Below, piece after piece: positions 51,153 through 61,275 of a stretch of DNA of 64,000 nucleotides. Position numbers and translations under genes: made by a program. The notes under the pieces were generated by a model. It searched no databases. It was not told where the DNA came from and worked only from the letters and a program-made list of their open reading frames with translations. The stretch is from NCBI GenBank assembly GCA_029624735.1, contig JARSSM010000017.1:31675-95674 (forward strand). The letters run 5' to 3'. The stretch is from Defluviicoccus sp. GTDB lineage: Bacteria > Pseudomonadota > Alphaproteobacteria > Rhodospirillales > Defluviicoccaceae. Each line of letters opens with the position of its first letter. Position 1 is the stretch's first letter.

Positions 51153-51356
51153 ATGACCGCCCGTTCCGTTATTAATCGCTTTTGGCATGACGAGGCGGGG
51201 GCGACAGGCGTCGAATACGCGCTGCTGCTGGCGATGATTGCGCTGGCGATCCTTGGCGCCAGCACCACGATCGGCGATTTCATTACCAACGGTTTCGACG
51301 GTTTTGGCGACACCCTGGCTGGCATCAGCGCACCGGATACCGGAACCACACATTAG
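51153..51356 (+). CDS. Flp/Fap-type type IVb pilin
   Basis: This 67-residue prepilin starts MTARSVINRFWHDEAG at ATG 51153, with AGAGG 6 bases upstream; ATG 51108 would add 15 residues. The prepilin peptidase site is GATGVEYALLLAMIALAIL: the glycine before the cut, the conserved Glu at +5 and Tyr at +6, then a single hydrophobic helix. Short length and EY pair define the Flp class assembled by Tad systems. No tad/cpa genes are nearby, so it is an orphan pilin gene. Confidence 0.87.
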   Translation: MTARSVINRFWHDEAGATGVEYALLLAMIALAILGASTTIGDFITNGFDGFGDTLAGISAPDTGTTH

Positions 51357-51410
51357 GGCAGCGGCCATCCGCACTTTGAGGTTCAGGCGCAGGCCGGATC
51401 CACCCATCGC

Positions 51411-52163
51411 TCACTTCATCGCAGCCAAGGCTTCGACGACAGGGAGATTGGTCACCCTGATGACACCCATGCCTGGGTAGTCGAGGTCGATGGTCATCCA
51501 TAGAGCGACCGCAAGGGCGATTCCGTAAACGGAGTCGAGCAGAGAAAAGCGCCGGCCGACACGGCCATTGCCAAAGCCTATCAGGCCAATGCCGATTGCC
51601 GCCGTCCCCAGAAGAATCGACATGATCGGCCAGGGCAGATGTCTTCTCGCCATCGCGAGGTGTATCGAATGCAGATCGATGACCTCGTTGACCGGCGGCA
51701 AAACGACCCCCATCAGTGGTGCGTTGTCCCGCGTGCCCTTGGTCGCCGCCTGCCACATTCGCTCGTGCAGACCACCTACTTTGGCGAGCAGGGGCTTGAT
51801 CAGATCGCGTCGCTCGCCACTCAGCAACTGGACCCGATCTGCGGTATACTCGCGCAGCGCCGCCCTCAGTTCGCCGCGATAAGGTTCGGCAATGGCATCT
51901 GCCCGCAAGTAGGCGGTGCCGAGTGCATTCGCCTCTTTCACGACGATGTCCAGCCGGTCGACAAAGCGCGATGCGGCCCCGGAAAATGCGAAGCCAACAA
52001 GGAATGCAACCAAGGCGGCCGTGGATGCGCGAATCAGGGCTAATTGTCGGTCGAAAGTGTCATCAGCCGACCGGGCCAGCGAACCCAGCCAGACGCCGAG
52101 TTCGTGAGCAGCCACGACGCCACCGATCAGGCCACAAGCGAGGAGTAGCTCAGTCACCCGCAT
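51411..52163 (-). CDS. DUF4239 (bestrophin-like) membrane protein
   Basis: This 250-residue protein has two N-terminal helices (about 5–25 and 45–65), a long charged middle region, and two C-terminal helices (about 178–235). The motifs LVGFAFSGAASRF and LDYPGMGVI (near the C-terminus) match the DUF4239 family, which is distantly like bestrophin channels. Function is not proven. It converges with the pilin gene. Confidence 0.8.
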   Translation of the reverse strand: MRVTELLLACGLIGGVVAAHELGVWLGSLARSADDTFDRQLALIRASTAALVAFLVGFAFSGAASRFVDRLDIVVKEANALGTAYLRADAIAEPYRGELRAALREYTADRVQLLSGERRDLIKPLLAKVGGLHERMWQAATKGTRDNAPLMGVVLPPVNEVIDLHSIHLAMARRHLPWPIMSILLGTAAIGIGLIGFGNGRVGRRFSLLDSVYGIALAVALWMTIDLDYPGMGVIRVTNLPVVEALAAMK

Positions 52164-52224
52164 ACCATGACCACCATGCCGATCCCCCTTTGCTGAGCCT
52201 TCGAGGCAGCACCCGATGCACCCT

Positions 52225-52245
52225 CTGTTTGTGCCAGTGCACTAG
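52225..52245 (-). repeat. Fragment of the palindromic MITE-like repeat next to the yejF stop
   Basis: CTGTTTGTGCCAGTGCACTAG is the terminal part of hairpin A of the repeat at 4597–4711 and 63684–64000. Only about 18 bases plus CTAG remain. Its CTAG (52242–52245) contains the complement of the TAG stop codon of the ABC transporter gene. It appears to be a deletion remnant or a minimal end. Confidence 0.7.
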
Positions 52246-53858
52246 ACAATCTGCAGCTGCGGATCGAAGGCGGCCGCGATCAAGGCCCGCGTGTAGGGAT
52301 CGCGCGCGCGGCCGAAGATCACATCCGCCGGCCCCTGCTCGACGACACGCCCCGCCCGCAGCACCAGGAGATCGTGCGCAAGCGCGCGGACCACGCGCAG
52401 ATCGTGACTGATAAAGATGTACGCGAGGCCATGCGTCCGCTGCAGGGCCTTCAATAAGTCCACGATCTGCGCCTGCACGGAAATATCGAGCGCGCTGGTC
52501 GGCTCATCCAGCACGATCAACTTGGGTTTCAGGACGAGCGCGCGGGCGATCGCGATCCTTTGCCGTTGGCCGCCTGAGAACTCGTGCGGATAGCGGTGCT
52601 GCGCCTCTGGATCGAGGCCGACCTCGATCAGGGCACGGGCAACGGCCGCCTCCAGCTCCTCCTTCGACGCGCACAGGCGGTGGATCGTCAGGCCCTCGCC
52701 AACGATCTGGCCAACCGACATCCGCGGGCTCAGGCTGCCGAAGGGGTCCTGAAAGACGATCTGCATGCGCCGGCGCAGCGGCCGGAGCGCCTTCCAGCCA
52801 AGGCCCTGCAACGCTTGGCCTTCGAAGGCAATGGCGCCCTCGCTTCGTTGCAGCCGCAAGAGCGCCCGGCCGAGCGTGCTCTTGCCCGAGCCGCTCTCGC
52901 CGACCACGCCCAGCGTATGCCCCTCCCGAACGCTCACGCTGACGCCATCGACCGCCTTGACGTAACCCACTGCCCGCCGCAGCACGCCGCGGCGGATCGG
53001 CAGCCAAACCTTGGCGGCATCCGCACGCAAGAGTTCCTGAGCACCCGCAGGCGGCGGATCGGGCAGCCCCTTCGGTTCGGCCGCCAGCAGCGCTTGCGTG
53101 TACGGATGGCTGGGTCGGCGCAGGACCTCGGCACAGGTGCCCTCCTCGACGATCAGCCCGTCCTTCATCACGCACACCCGCTCCGCAATCCGGCGGACGA
53201 TGCCGAGATCGTGCGTGATCAGCAGCAGCGCCATCTGCAGGCTGCGCTGCAGATCCTTGAGCAGCGAGAGGATCTGCGCCTGGATGGTCACATCAAGCGC
53301 GGTCGTCGGTTCGTCCGCAATCAAGAGGTCGGGCTTGTTGGCGAGCGCGATTGCAATCATCAGCCGCTGCTGCTGGCCGCCGGAGAACTCGTGCGGCAGG
53401 GCATGCAGCCGCGTTCCCGCCTCCTCGAACCCGACCAGGCGCAAAAGCTCACCGACGCGCGCCTGCAGGTGGCGGCGCGAACCGCCGCTGTGCACGGCGA
53501 GAACTTCTTCGATCTGGCGGCCGATCGGGTGCAGCGGGCTGAGCGACGTCAGCGGCTCTTGAAAGATCATCGTGATCCGATTGCCGCGCAACGCCTGCAT
53601 GCGCTGCCGCGGCGCCTGCATCAGATCCTCACCGCGAAACCGGATCGCGCCGGACGGATGCCAGGCTTGCGGATACGGCAGAAGGCGCATGATCGAGAGT
53701 GCGGTTGCCGACTTACCGCTGCCGCTCTCGCCCACCAGGGCCACGGTTTCGCCGTGGCCGATCGTAAAGCTGGTGCCGCGCACGGCCTTGACCTCGCCCG
53801 CCCCGCGGCCGAACGAAACGGCCAGATTGTCAACGGCAAGCAGCGGCGGCGCAGTCAT
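52242..53858 (-). CDS. yejF: YejF-type fused ABC ATPase for peptide uptake
   Basis: This 538-residue protein has two ABC ATPase domains in one chain: Walker A GESGSGKSATAL near 44 and GESGSGKSTLGRA near 330; signature motifs FSGGQQQR and FSGGQRQR; Walker B LLIADEPTTALD and LIVLDEPTSALD. The ATG at 53858 overlaps the yejE stop by 4 bases. It powers import through YejB/YejE of peptides delivered by YejA (related systems import microcin C and other oligopeptides). The stop codon lies in a repeat remnant. Confidence 0.94.
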   Translation of the reverse strand: MTAPPLLAVDNLAVSFGRGAGEVKAVRGTSFTIGHGETVALVGESGSGKSATALSIMRLLPYPQAWHPSGAIRFRGEDLMQAPRQRMQALRGNRITMIFQEPLTSLSPLHPIGRQIEEVLAVHSGGSRRHLQARVGELLRLVGFEEAGTRLHALPHEFSGGQQQRLMIAIALANKPDLLIADEPTTALDVTIQAQILSLLKDLQRSLQMALLLITHDLGIVRRIAERVCVMKDGLIVEEGTCAEVLRRPSHPYTQALLAAEPKGLPDPPPAGAQELLRADAAKVWLPIRRGVLRRAVGYVKAVDGVSVSVREGHTLGVVGESGSGKSTLGRALLRLQRSEGAIAFEGQALQGLGWKALRPLRRRMQIVFQDPFGSLSPRMSVGQIVGEGLTIHRLCASKEELEAAVARALIEVGLDPEAQHRYPHEFSGGQRQRIAIARALVLKPKLIVLDEPTSALDISVQAQIVDLLKALQRTHGLAYIFISHDLRVVRALAHDLLVLRAGRVVEQGPADVIFGRARDPYTRALIAAAFDPQLQIV

Positions 53859-54952
53859 TGGCCGGTCCCGTGCACGCCCGGCGCCGCCCCGCCGGCGAAC
53901 GTCTTGCGCGGATCGAAGGCATCGCGCACGGCCTCGCCAATGAAGATCAGGAGCGACAGCGTGAGGGCGATGACGAAGAAGCCGGTCAGGCCCAGCCACG
54001 GCGCCTTGAGGTTGGCCTTGCCCTGGGCCAGGAGTTCACCCAGCGACGCGGAGCCCGGCGGCAGGCCGATGCCGAGGAAATCAAGCCCGGTCAGCGCCGT
54101 CACCGATCCGGCAAGGATGAACGGGAGGAAGGTGAGCGTCGCCACCATCGCATTGGGCAGCACGTGGCGGAGCATGATGACGAGGTCTGAGGCACCCAGC
54201 GCGCGTGCCGCCCGCACGTAATCGAAGTTGCGGGTGCGCAGAAACTCCGCCCGCACCACGCCGACCAGACCCATCCACTGAAACAACAAGAGGATGCCGA
54301 GCAGCCACCAGAACGTCGGCTCGATGACGCTGGTGAGGATGATGAGCACATAGAGGATCGGCACCGATGACCAGACCTCGATGAAGCGCTGAAAGGCGAG
54401 ATCGATCCAGCCGCCGAAGTAGCCCTGCACCGCGCCGGCGGCGACGCCGATCAGCGCTGAGAAGATGGTGAGGCTGAAGCCGAACAGCACCGAGATGCGA
54501 AAGCCGTAAAGCGTGCGGGCGACGACGTCACGGGCCTGGTCATCGGTGCCGAGCCAGTGCTGTACTGAAGGCGGCGCCGGTGCCGGCACCGGGATATCCC
54601 AGGCGACGGTGCGATGGCTGTAATGGATCAGCGGCCGCAGCAGCCAGCCCTTCGCCGCGATCAGCTCGCGGACCGCCGGATCGGAGTAATCGGCCTCGGT
54701 CGGGAAGACGCCGCCGAAGGCCGTCTCCGGATACGCCGCAACGAGGGGGAAATACCATTGGCCATCGTAGCGGATGACAAGCGGCCGGTCGTTCGCGATC
54801 AATTCGGCGAAGAGGCTGATGACGAACAAGGCCGCGAACGCCCACAGCGACCAGAAGCCGCGACGGTTGGCCTTGAACGCGTCGAGGCGGCGACGGGTTA
54901 GCGGCGTGATGCGGAAACCGAAAAGGCGCGACGTGTGTTCGGCTGCGGGCAC
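53855..54952 (-). CDS. yejE: YejE-type ABC permease
   Basis: This is a 365-residue permease with an N-terminal helix, a large periplasmic loop (about 60–140), and a C-terminal binding-protein-dependent transport domain with the EAA-like loop EFLRTRNFDYVRAARALGASD. GTG 54952 is chosen because GGAGG lies 7 bases upstream; an overlapping GTG at 54958 sits too close to it. It pairs with YejB. Confidence 0.93.
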   Translation of the reverse strand: MPAAEHTSRLFGFRITPLTRRRLDAFKANRRGFWSLWAFAALFVISLFAELIANDRPLVIRYDGQWYFPLVAAYPETAFGGVFPTEADYSDPAVRELIAAKGWLLRPLIHYSHRTVAWDIPVPAPAPPSVQHWLGTDDQARDVVARTLYGFRISVLFGFSLTIFSALIGVAAGAVQGYFGGWIDLAFQRFIEVWSSVPILYVLIILTSVIEPTFWWLLGILLLFQWMGLVGVVRAEFLRTRNFDYVRAARALGASDLVIMLRHVLPNAMVATLTFLPFILAGSVTALTGLDFLGIGLPPGSASLGELLAQGKANLKAPWLGLTGFFVIALTLSLLIFIGEAVRDAFDPRKTFAGGAAPGVHGTGQ

Positions 54953-54954
54953 GC

Positions 54955-56055
54955 TCACGCCTCCCGCCGCTCGAAGTCGATGCGCGGATCGACGAGCGTG
55001 TACATCAGATCGCTCACCAGATTGAGGATGAGGCCGATCAGGGAGAAGAAGTAGAGGGTGCCGAACATCAAGGGATAGTCGCGATTGAAGGCGGCCTCGA
55101 AGCCGAGCAGGCCGAGGCCGTCGAGAGAAAAGATGACCTCGATGAACACCGTACCGGTGAAGAGGATGCTGACAAATGCGCTGGGAAAGCCGGCGATCAC
55201 GATCAGCATCGCATTGCGAAAGACGTGGCCCAAGAGGACCTGGCGCTCGCTCAAGCCCTTGGCGCGGGCGGTCATGACGTATTGCTGATGGATCTGATCG
55301 AGGAAGGAATTCTTGGTCAGCATCGTCAGCGTCGCGAAGCCGCCGATGACCATCGCCGTCCACGGCAACGCCATGTGCCAGAGGTAGTCGAGGATCCGGT
55401 CCGGCCACGACAGTTCGTGCCAGTTGTCGGAAACGAGGCCACGCAAGGGGAACCAGTCGAGATAACTGCCGCCCGCGAAAATCACCAGCAGCAGCACCGC
55501 GAACAGGAACGACGGCACGGCATTGCCGATGACGACGACGACCGAGGACCAGACGTCGAACCGGCTGCCGTCGCGCACCGCCTTGACGATGCCGAGCGGG
55601 ATCGAGATCAGATAGACGATCAGCGTTGTGCCGAGGCCGAGCGAGATCGAAACCGGCATCTTGTCCAGCACGAGGTCGACGACCGAGCGGCTGCGAAAGT
55701 AGCTCTCGCCGAAATCGAAGACGGCATAGTCGCGCATCATCTTGAGGAAGCGCTCGTGCAGCGGCCGGTCGAAGCCGAACTGGCGTTCGAGCTCGGCAAT
55801 GAACTCCGGATCGAGGCCCTGCGCGCCACGATAGCGGCTGGAGCCGGCCGCGGCCGGCGCTTGCGGAGCCGCCGCTTCGCCCGAGCCGGCGCGTGTGACC
55901 CGCTCGGTGATCGCTGCCCCCTCCCCGGTCAGGCGCGCGATCACCTGCTCGACCGGGCCGCCGGGCGCCGTCTGGATGATGACGAAGTTGACGACCATGA
56001 TCGCGAACAGCGTCGGTACGATCAACAGCAGGCGGCGGACGATGTAGCCGAGCAT
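54955..56055 (-). CDS. yejB: YejB-type ABC permease
   Basis: This 366-residue permease starts [17 protein letters not shown], with the extra loop of alanine- and proline-rich sequence (about 55–70) seen in YejB proteins, and the EAA loop [16 protein letters not shown]. Six helices are predicted. It begins 7 bases after yejA's stop and overlaps yejE. Confidence 0.94.
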   Translation of the reverse strand: MLGYIVRRLLLIVPTLFAIMVVNFVIIQTAPGGPVEQVIARLTGEGAAITERVTRAGSGEAAAPQAPAAAGSSRYRGAQGLDPEFIAELERQFGFDRPLHERFLKMMRDYAVFDFGESYFRSRSVVDLVLDKMPVSISLGLGTTLIVYLISIPLGIVKAVRDGSRFDVWSSVVVVIGNAVPSFLFAVLLLVIFAGGSYLDWFPLRGLVSDNWHELSWPDRILDYLWHMALPWTAMVIGGFATLTMLTKNSFLDQIHQQYVMTARAKGLSERQVLLGHVFRNAMLIVIAGFPSAFVSILFTGTVFIEVIFSLDGLGLLGFEAAFNRDYPLMFGTLYFFSLIGLILNLVSDLMYTLVDPRIDFERREA

Positions 56056-56062
56056 GCGGGAC

Positions 56063-57943
56063 CTACCTCCCTGCCGTCGCGAGCCGTTGCAACGCCTTGT
56101 CCTTGGCGGGATCGAACCACCAGGTGTCGATGCTGACCCCGCGCGGCGCCGTCATCGCCGGCCGGCCGAAGCGGTCCCAGAAGAGGATCCGGTCAGCGGC
56201 GGAATGCCAGCCAGGAATGACGTAGTGGCCCCACAGCAGGACACGATCGAGGGCGCGGGTCCGCTCGACCAGGCTTTCGCGATCGGGCGCGGTGATGATG
56301 AGGTCGATCAGCCGATCGACCACCGGATCCTTAATGCCGGCGTAGTTACGCGATCCTTCTGTATCGGCGGCCTGCGATCCCCAGAAACTGCGCTGTTCGT
56401 TGCCGGGCGACTCCGACTGGCCCCATACCAGCATCGCCATGTCGAAGTCGAAGGCGCGCAGGCGGTTGATGTACTGCGACTCGTCGACCAGGCGGATGTC
56501 GGCCTCGATGCCGAGCCGGGCCAGGTTGCGGCGGAACGGCAGCATGATGCGCTCGAACCCGGCATTGACGATCAGGATTTCGAAGCGGAACGGAGCGCCG
56601 GTCGCCGCGTTCACCAGCTTGAAGTCCTTCACCTGCCAGCCGGATTCTTTCAGGAGCGCCAGCGCCTGCTCCAGATTCGCCCGCGGCCAGCCGCTGCCGT
56701 CGGTCGCCGGCGGCTGGAAGGCGTGCGTGAACACTTCTGCCGGTACTTGGGCGCGGAACGGTTCCAGCAGCGCCCGTTCGCCGCCCTCCGGTGTGCCGCG
56801 GGCGGCCAGCTCCGAATTGCTGAAGAAGCTGTCCGTGCGCTTGTAGGTACCGAAGAACAGAACCCGGTTGGTCCACTCGAAGTCGAACGCATAGCTGAGC
56901 GCAAGGCGCACCCTGGGATCGCCGAACAACGGGCGCCGGGTGTTGAAGACGATCGCCTGCATCCCCGTCGGCCTGCCGTGCGGCACGACCTCCTTCTTGA
57001 GGCGGCCGTCGCGCACCGGTGGCACGTCGTAATCGAGCGCCCAGGCCTTGGCTTGGGTTTCCTGACGGAAATCGATCAGGCCGGCCTTCAAGGCCTCGCG
57101 CAGCACGGTTTCGTCGCGGAAATACTCGTACTGGATGCGATCGAAGTTGTTCTGGCCGCGATTGACGGCGAGATGCGCCCCCCAGTAATCGGCGACGCGT
57201 TCCATGATCACCGAGCGGCCGGCTTCGAAGGAGGCGATCCGGTACGGCCCGCTCGACAAGGGCGGCTCCAGCGTCGAGCGCTCGAAGTCCCGGTCCTGCC
57301 AATAGTGCTTGGGCAGGATCGGCATTTCGCCAACAATCAGCGGCAGCTCGCGGTTGCCCGCCTCCTTGAAGACGAACCGGACCCGGCGTTCGCCAACCTG
57401 CTCGACGCGCGCGATCGAGGCATAATAGAAGCGGAAGAACGGCTGGCCTTTGCTCTTCAGCGTTTCGAACGAGAAAATGACGTCGTCGACGGTGATCGGT
57501 GCGCCGTCATGCCAGCGCGCTTCGGGACGCAGGGTGAAAATCACCCAGGAGCGGTCGGTCGGCCATTCGATCGTCTCCGCAATCAGGCCGTAGCGGGTGA
57601 AGGGTTCATCCTCGCTGCCGACGGTGAGCGTCTCGGCGCCAATGCCGGCCGCCGGATTGCCGCGGGTGATGTACGGATTGAAGCTGTCGAAGCTGCCGGC
57701 GACGCCCAGGCGTATGGTGCCGCCCTTGGGCGCGTCGGGATTGACGTACTCGAAATGGGCGAAGTCCGGGCCGTACTTCGGCTCGCCGTGGAGCGCAATC
57801 GCATGTGCGCGCGTGATGTCCTCTGCGCTGGCACCTGCCGCGAAGGCGATTGCCAGGAGGGCCACGACGCCGACACGCGCGAGATAGGCGCCTGCCAATC
57901 CCGTTCGCCCGCGGCACCCGCGCAACGGCCCAACCGCCCTCAC
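56063..57943 (-). CDS. yejA: YejA-type periplasmic solute-binding protein
   Basis: This is a 626-residue extracellular solute-binding protein of family 5. A signal peptide ([20 protein letters not shown], cleaved after ASA) precedes the mature part, which starts [18 protein letters not shown]. Characteristic segments are [13 protein letters not shown] and [17 protein letters not shown]. The GTG at 57943 overlaps the stop of the hisN-like gene (GTGA). Start choice is moderate: TTG and other GTG codons lie a few codons downstream. Confidence 0.92.
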   Translation of the reverse strand: MRAVGPLRGCRGRTGLAGAYLARVGVVALLAIAFAAGASAEDITRAHAIALHGEPKYGPDFAHFEYVNPDAPKGGTIRLGVAGSFDSFNPYITRGNPAAGIGAETLTVGSEDEPFTRYGLIAETIEWPTDRSWVIFTLRPEARWHDGAPITVDDVIFSFETLKSKGQPFFRFYYASIARVEQVGERRVRFVFKEAGNRELPLIVGEMPILPKHYWQDRDFERSTLEPPLSSGPYRIASFEAGRSVIMERVADYWGAHLAVNRGQNNFDRIQYEYFRDETVLREALKAGLIDFRQETQAKAWALDYDVPPVRDGRLKKEVVPHGRPTGMQAIVFNTRRPLFGDPRVRLALSYAFDFEWTNRVLFFGTYKRTDSFFSNSELAARGTPEGGERALLEPFRAQVPAEVFTHAFQPPATDGSGWPRANLEQALALLKESGWQVKDFKLVNAATGAPFRFEILIVNAGFERIMLPFRRNLARLGIEADIRLVDESQYINRLRAFDFDMAMLVWGQSESPGNEQRSFWGSQAADTEGSRNYAGIKDPVVDRLIDLIITAPDRESLVERTRALDRVLLWGHYVIPGWHSAADRILFWDRFGRPAMTAPRGVSIDTWWFDPAKDKALQRLATAGR

Positions 57944-58713
57944 CCAGCGAGGGCCCGCTGCGCAGCGGCATGCAGGGCCGGATCGCCGGCGGCAAGCACG
58001 CGGCCATCGGAGCCAAGCCCGAGCGGCTTGCCCTGCCAGTCGGTGATGACGCCGCCTGCACCTTCGATCACCGGCACCAGCGCGCAATAATCGTAGGCTT
58101 GCGTCGATGCCTCGCAGACGAGATCGACCCAACCGCACGACAGAAGGCCATAAGCGTAGCAGTCAGCCCCGTAGACGGCGGCATAGCAGTTGGTGCGCAG
58201 CCGCTCGAAGGCGGAAGCGTCGGCACCCTGGAACATCTGCGGCGAGGTGGCATAGAGCCACGCACCTTCCAAACCGCTACACGAACGCACCCGCACCGGC
58301 TGGCGGTTGTAGAGGGTCTCCTGGCCGGCGACGCCGACCCAGCGCTCGTTCAAGGCTGGCATGTCGATCACGCCTACAACCGGCCTGCCCTCGTGCAGGA
58401 GCGCGATCAGGGTGCCGAACAACGGCTTGCCGGTCACGAACGCCTTGGTCCCGTCGATCGGATCGAGAACCCAGACGAAAGCCGCATCCGCCCGCGCGGC
58501 ACCGTGCTCCTCGCCGAAAATCCCATGCTCCGGATAGGCGGCCTCGATCATGCGGCGCATGGCCGCCTCGGCCTCGCGGTCGGCGATGGTGACCGGGCTC
58601 TGATCCGCCTTGATCTCGAAGCCGAGGCCGGTGCGGAAATGGCGCAGCACCAGCGGCCGGACCGCGTCCGCCAGGTCCTGGGCCAGGACGGCGAAGGTGG
58701 CGTAGCGGTCCAT
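57940..58713 (-). CDS. hisN: Inositol-monophosphatase-family phosphatase, probably histidinol-phosphatase HisN
   Basis: This 257-residue Mg-dependent phosphatase has the metal-binding motifs FGEEHG (near 66) and WVLDPIDGTKAFVTGKP (about 81–97), and the second Asp in ASTQAYDYCALVPVIEGAGG. The sequence FVTGKPLFGTLIAL is typical of the HisN subgroup that makes histidinol in actinobacteria and alphaproteobacteria; a general inositol monophosphatase is the alternative. It overlaps yejA by 4 bases but has no functional link to it that I can see. Confidence 0.86.
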   Translation of the reverse strand: MDRYATFAVLAQDLADAVRPLVLRHFRTGLGFEIKADQSPVTIADREAEAAMRRMIEAAYPEHGIFGEEHGAARADAAFVWVLDPIDGTKAFVTGKPLFGTLIALLHEGRPVVGVIDMPALNERWVGVAGQETLYNRQPVRVRSCSGLEGAWLYATSPQMFQGADASAFERLRTNCYAAVYGADCYAYGLLSCGWVDLVCEASTQAYDYCALVPVIEGAGGVITDWQGKPLGLGSDGRVLAAGDPALHAAAQRALAG

Positions 58714-58739
58714 CGGCGCGAGCCGGCCGGCCGCCAGCC

Positions 58740-59276
58740 CTAGGGGAGCGGCTTGGGCGAGTCGCTGCGCGTGCGGAGATAAACGATGACGGCCGCTCGG
58801 TCGTCGGCGCTCTTGAGGCCGGCAAACGTCATCTTGTTGCCCGGCGCGTAGTCCTTCGGCGAGGTGAGAAAGATGTTCAGGTGCTCATAGGTCCATTCGC
58901 CGCCCTTGCCGGTCATCGCCGCGGAATACGAGAAGCCGGCAGCAGATGCGGTCGGCCGACCGACGACACCCCACAGATTCGGCCCCACCTTGTGCCCGGC
59001 GCCGGATTCGGCGACATGACAGGCTTTGCACTTGCCGAACACTTTCTCGCCTGCCGCAGGGTCCGCCGACGCCAGAAGCTCGCCGATACTCTTCTCCGGA
59101 CCGGCTGCCGCTGCCGGCTCGGCCGGCGCTTCCTCCTTGGTGGCTGCGGCATGGACGGCGGCGCCTGTGTGTGGGGCGTCCGGAACCAAGCGGTTGCCCA
59201 CGAAGTTCGCGCCGTAAATCAGCCATGCGGAGATCAGGACCGACGCGCCGATCTTTTCCAGCAACGAGAAATGCAT
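58740..59276 (-). CDS. Membrane-anchored cytochrome c (CycM/c552 type)
   Basis: This 178-residue protein has an uncleaved N-terminal anchor (about 7–24), a linker rich in Ala, Glu and Pro (40–62), and a class I cytochrome c domain with the haem site CKACH at 83–87 and the distal Met149 in NKMTFAG. It would pass electrons from the bc1 complex to a terminal oxidase at the periplasmic face. The same gene pair, cytochrome c divergent from kdsB-pheA, is common in alphaproteobacteria. Confidence 0.93.
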   Translation of the reverse strand: MHFSLLEKIGASVLISAWLIYGANFVGNRLVPDAPHTGAAVHAAATKEEAPAEPAAAAGPEKSIGELLASADPAAGEKVFGKCKACHVAESGAGHKVGPNLWGVVGRPTASAAGFSYSAAMTGKGGEWTYEHLNIFLTSPKDYAPGNKMTFAGLKSADDRAAVIVYLRTRSDSPKPLP

Positions 59277-59413
59277 CGATGTTATCCTTCTTCTTTCCGT
59301 TCGCCCCGCAGAGGAATTCCGCAGCCGCACTCTAGCGCCGAACACCGCAGCCGTTCAACGTTGTGCATGGGCGAACTGGCCCCGGCGTTGGTTCTGTGCT
59401 ATCAGCCGCGCCC

Positions 59414-60193
59414 ATGGCGAAAAAACCTGCACCGATCATCATGATTCCGGCGCGCATGGCGTCCACGCGCCTGCCGGGCAAGCCACTGGCCGACATCCTC
59501 GGCGCGCCCATGATCGTCCACGTCTGGCGCCGCGCATGCGAAGCGGACGCAGGCCCGGTGGTCGTCGCCTGCGCCGAACCCGAGATCGCCGACGCCGTGA
59601 CCGCGGCCGGCGGCCGGGCCGTGCTGACCAGCCCCGATCTGCCGTCCGGCTCCGATCGGATTTTCGCCGCGCTGGAGGCCGCCGATCCCGACCGGCGCTT
59701 TGATACCGTCGTCAACCTGCAGGGCGACCTGCCGACGATCAACCCGGTTGCCATCCACGCCGCCCTGAAGCCGCTTGCCAATCCCGAAGTCGACATCGCC
59801 ACCCTGGTTGCCCTGATCGCCGATGCCGAGGAGCGGGACGATCCCAACGTCGTCAAGGCGGTCGTCGCGCTGGCGCCGGGCGCCGACACGGGCCGCGCCC
59901 TTTACTTCAGCCGCTGCCCGGTGCCCTGGGGCGAGGGCGCGCACTATCACCACATCGGCATCTATGCCTACCGCCGCGCCGCGCTTACGCGCTTCGTGAC
60001 GCTGCCACCCGGGATCCTCGAGCGGCGCGAGCGGCTGGAGCAATTGCGGGCGCTTGAGAACGGCATGCGCATCGACGCAGCGCTGGTCGAGACGGTGCCG
60101 TTCGGCGTCGATACGCCAATCGACCTCGAACGTGCCCGCATGGTGCTTGCTGCACAGGGCGCGGGCGGGCGATCCCAGGGGACGCGGGCATGA
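59414..60193 (+). CDS. kdsB: 3-deoxy-manno-octulosonate cytidylyltransferase
   Basis: This 259-residue enzyme makes CMP-KDO for LPS core. Signatures: IIMIPARMASTRLPGKPLADI at the N-terminus, the metal-binding Asp region NLQGDLPTINP, and HHIGIYAYRRAAL. ATG at 59414 agrees with the family start; an upstream frame extension is unlikely. The stop overlaps the pheA ATG (ATGA). Confidence 0.95.
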   Translation: MAKKPAPIIMIPARMASTRLPGKPLADILGAPMIVHVWRRACEADAGPVVVACAEPEIADAVTAAGGRAVLTSPDLPSGSDRIFAALEAADPDRRFDTVVNLQGDLPTINPVAIHAALKPLANPEVDIATLVALIADAEERDDPNVVKAVVALAPGADTGRALYFSRCPVPWGEGAHYHHIGIYAYRRAALTRFVTLPPGILERRERLEQLRALENGMRIDAALVETVPFGVDTPIDLERARMVLAAQGAGGRSQGTRA

Positions 60194-61050
60194 GCGACCC
60201 GCAGCGAACGATCGCCTTTCAAGGATCCCCCGGCGCCTACTCCGACCTCGCCTGCCGAACCTCGCGCCCGGAGCTCGAAACGCTTCCGTGCCGGTCCTTC
60301 GACGACGCCTTTGCGGCGGTGCGCGACGGCGCCGCTGGGCTGGCCATGATCCCGATCGAGAACTCGGTCGCCGGCCGCGTCGCCGACATTCACCATCTGC
60401 TGCCGAATTCCGGCCTGCACATCATCGGCGAGCACTTCCAGCGGGTGAACCACCACCTCCTGGGCATGAAGGGGGCGCGGATCGAGCAGCTAACCCACGT
60501 GCACAGCCACATCCACGCGCTCAATCAGTGCCGCACCCTGATCCGGGAGCTGCGGCTGGAGCCGGTCGTGCGGCTTGATACCGCGGGTGCTGCGGCCGAA
60601 ATCGCCGCCGCCGGCGATGCCAGCCAGGCGGTGATCGCATCCGAGCTGGCCGGCGACATCTACGGCCTCGTCTCGCTCAAGGCCAATATCGAGGATGCGC
60701 AGCACAACACGACCCGGTTCCTGATCATGGCTAAGGAGCCCGTGATCCCGCACCCGAAGTCTGGACCGGTCATGACGAGCTTCGTCTTCCGCGTCCGTAA
60801 CGTCCCGGCGGCGCTTTACAAAGCGCTTGGCGGCTTTGCCACCAACGGCATCAACATGACCAAGTTGGAGAGCTACCTTGTCGGCGAGCGCTTCAACGCG
60901 GCGCAGTTTTATGCCGAGGTCGAGGGGCACCCGGAGCACAGGCCTCTTCGCCTGGCGCTTGAAGAACTCGACTTCTTCTCGCGCGAGGTGCGCATTCTCG
61001 GTGTCTTCCCGCAGCACTCCTACCGCTGGGAAACCGACCGCACAGACTGA
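60190..61050 (+). CDS. pheA: Prephenate dehydratase
   Basis: This is a 286-residue monofunctional enzyme (no chorismate mutase domain) making phenylpyruvate. The catalytic domain has AFQGSPGAYSDLA, IPIENSVAGRV and the active-site HNTTRFLIM (about 178–186); the C-terminal ACT domain (about 200–275), KALGGFATNGINMTKLES, gives phenylalanine feedback. It overlaps kdsB by 4 bases. A family-2 repeat begins on its stop codon. Confidence 0.95.
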   Translation: MSDPQRTIAFQGSPGAYSDLACRTSRPELETLPCRSFDDAFAAVRDGAAGLAMIPIENSVAGRVADIHHLLPNSGLHIIGEHFQRVNHHLLGMKGARIEQLTHVHSHIHALNQCRTLIRELRLEPVVRLDTAGAAAEIAAAGDASQAVIASELAGDIYGLVSLKANIEDAQHNTTRFLIMAKEPVIPHPKSGPVMTSFVFRVRNVPAALYKALGGFATNGINMTKLESYLVGERFNAAQFYAEVEGHPEHRPLRLALEELDFFSREVRILGVFPQHSYRWETDRTD

Positions 61051-61269
61051 GACTCTGACTCAGAAAGAGTGTTTCGGAATCAATATATTATGACGCATCG
61101 TCATGGCCGGCGCAGGCTGGCCAGCCACGGCTTCCTGCAGGCATCACGAAGCGTTGCGAGGCGCTGATGCGCGGACCTGACCCGCGGAACAAGTCCGCGG
61201 GCGCGCATGACGAAAACAGATGTGGGCAGCGCGTTGATTTTGCGAGCATCATTCGCGGTCAGGCTCTAA
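61049..61269 (+). repeat. Dispersed intergenic repeat, family 2, copy 2
   Basis: This is homologous to 4753–4950, in the same orientation. The core AATCAATATATTATGACGCA is at 61079–61098, followed by TCGTCATGGCCGGCGCAGG. The palindrome CCGCGGAACAAGTCCGCGG is near 61183–61201. It fills the gap between pheA and the convergent unknown gene. No convincing ORF is seen inside it. Confidence 0.7.
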
Positions 61270-61275
61270 AGCGGA

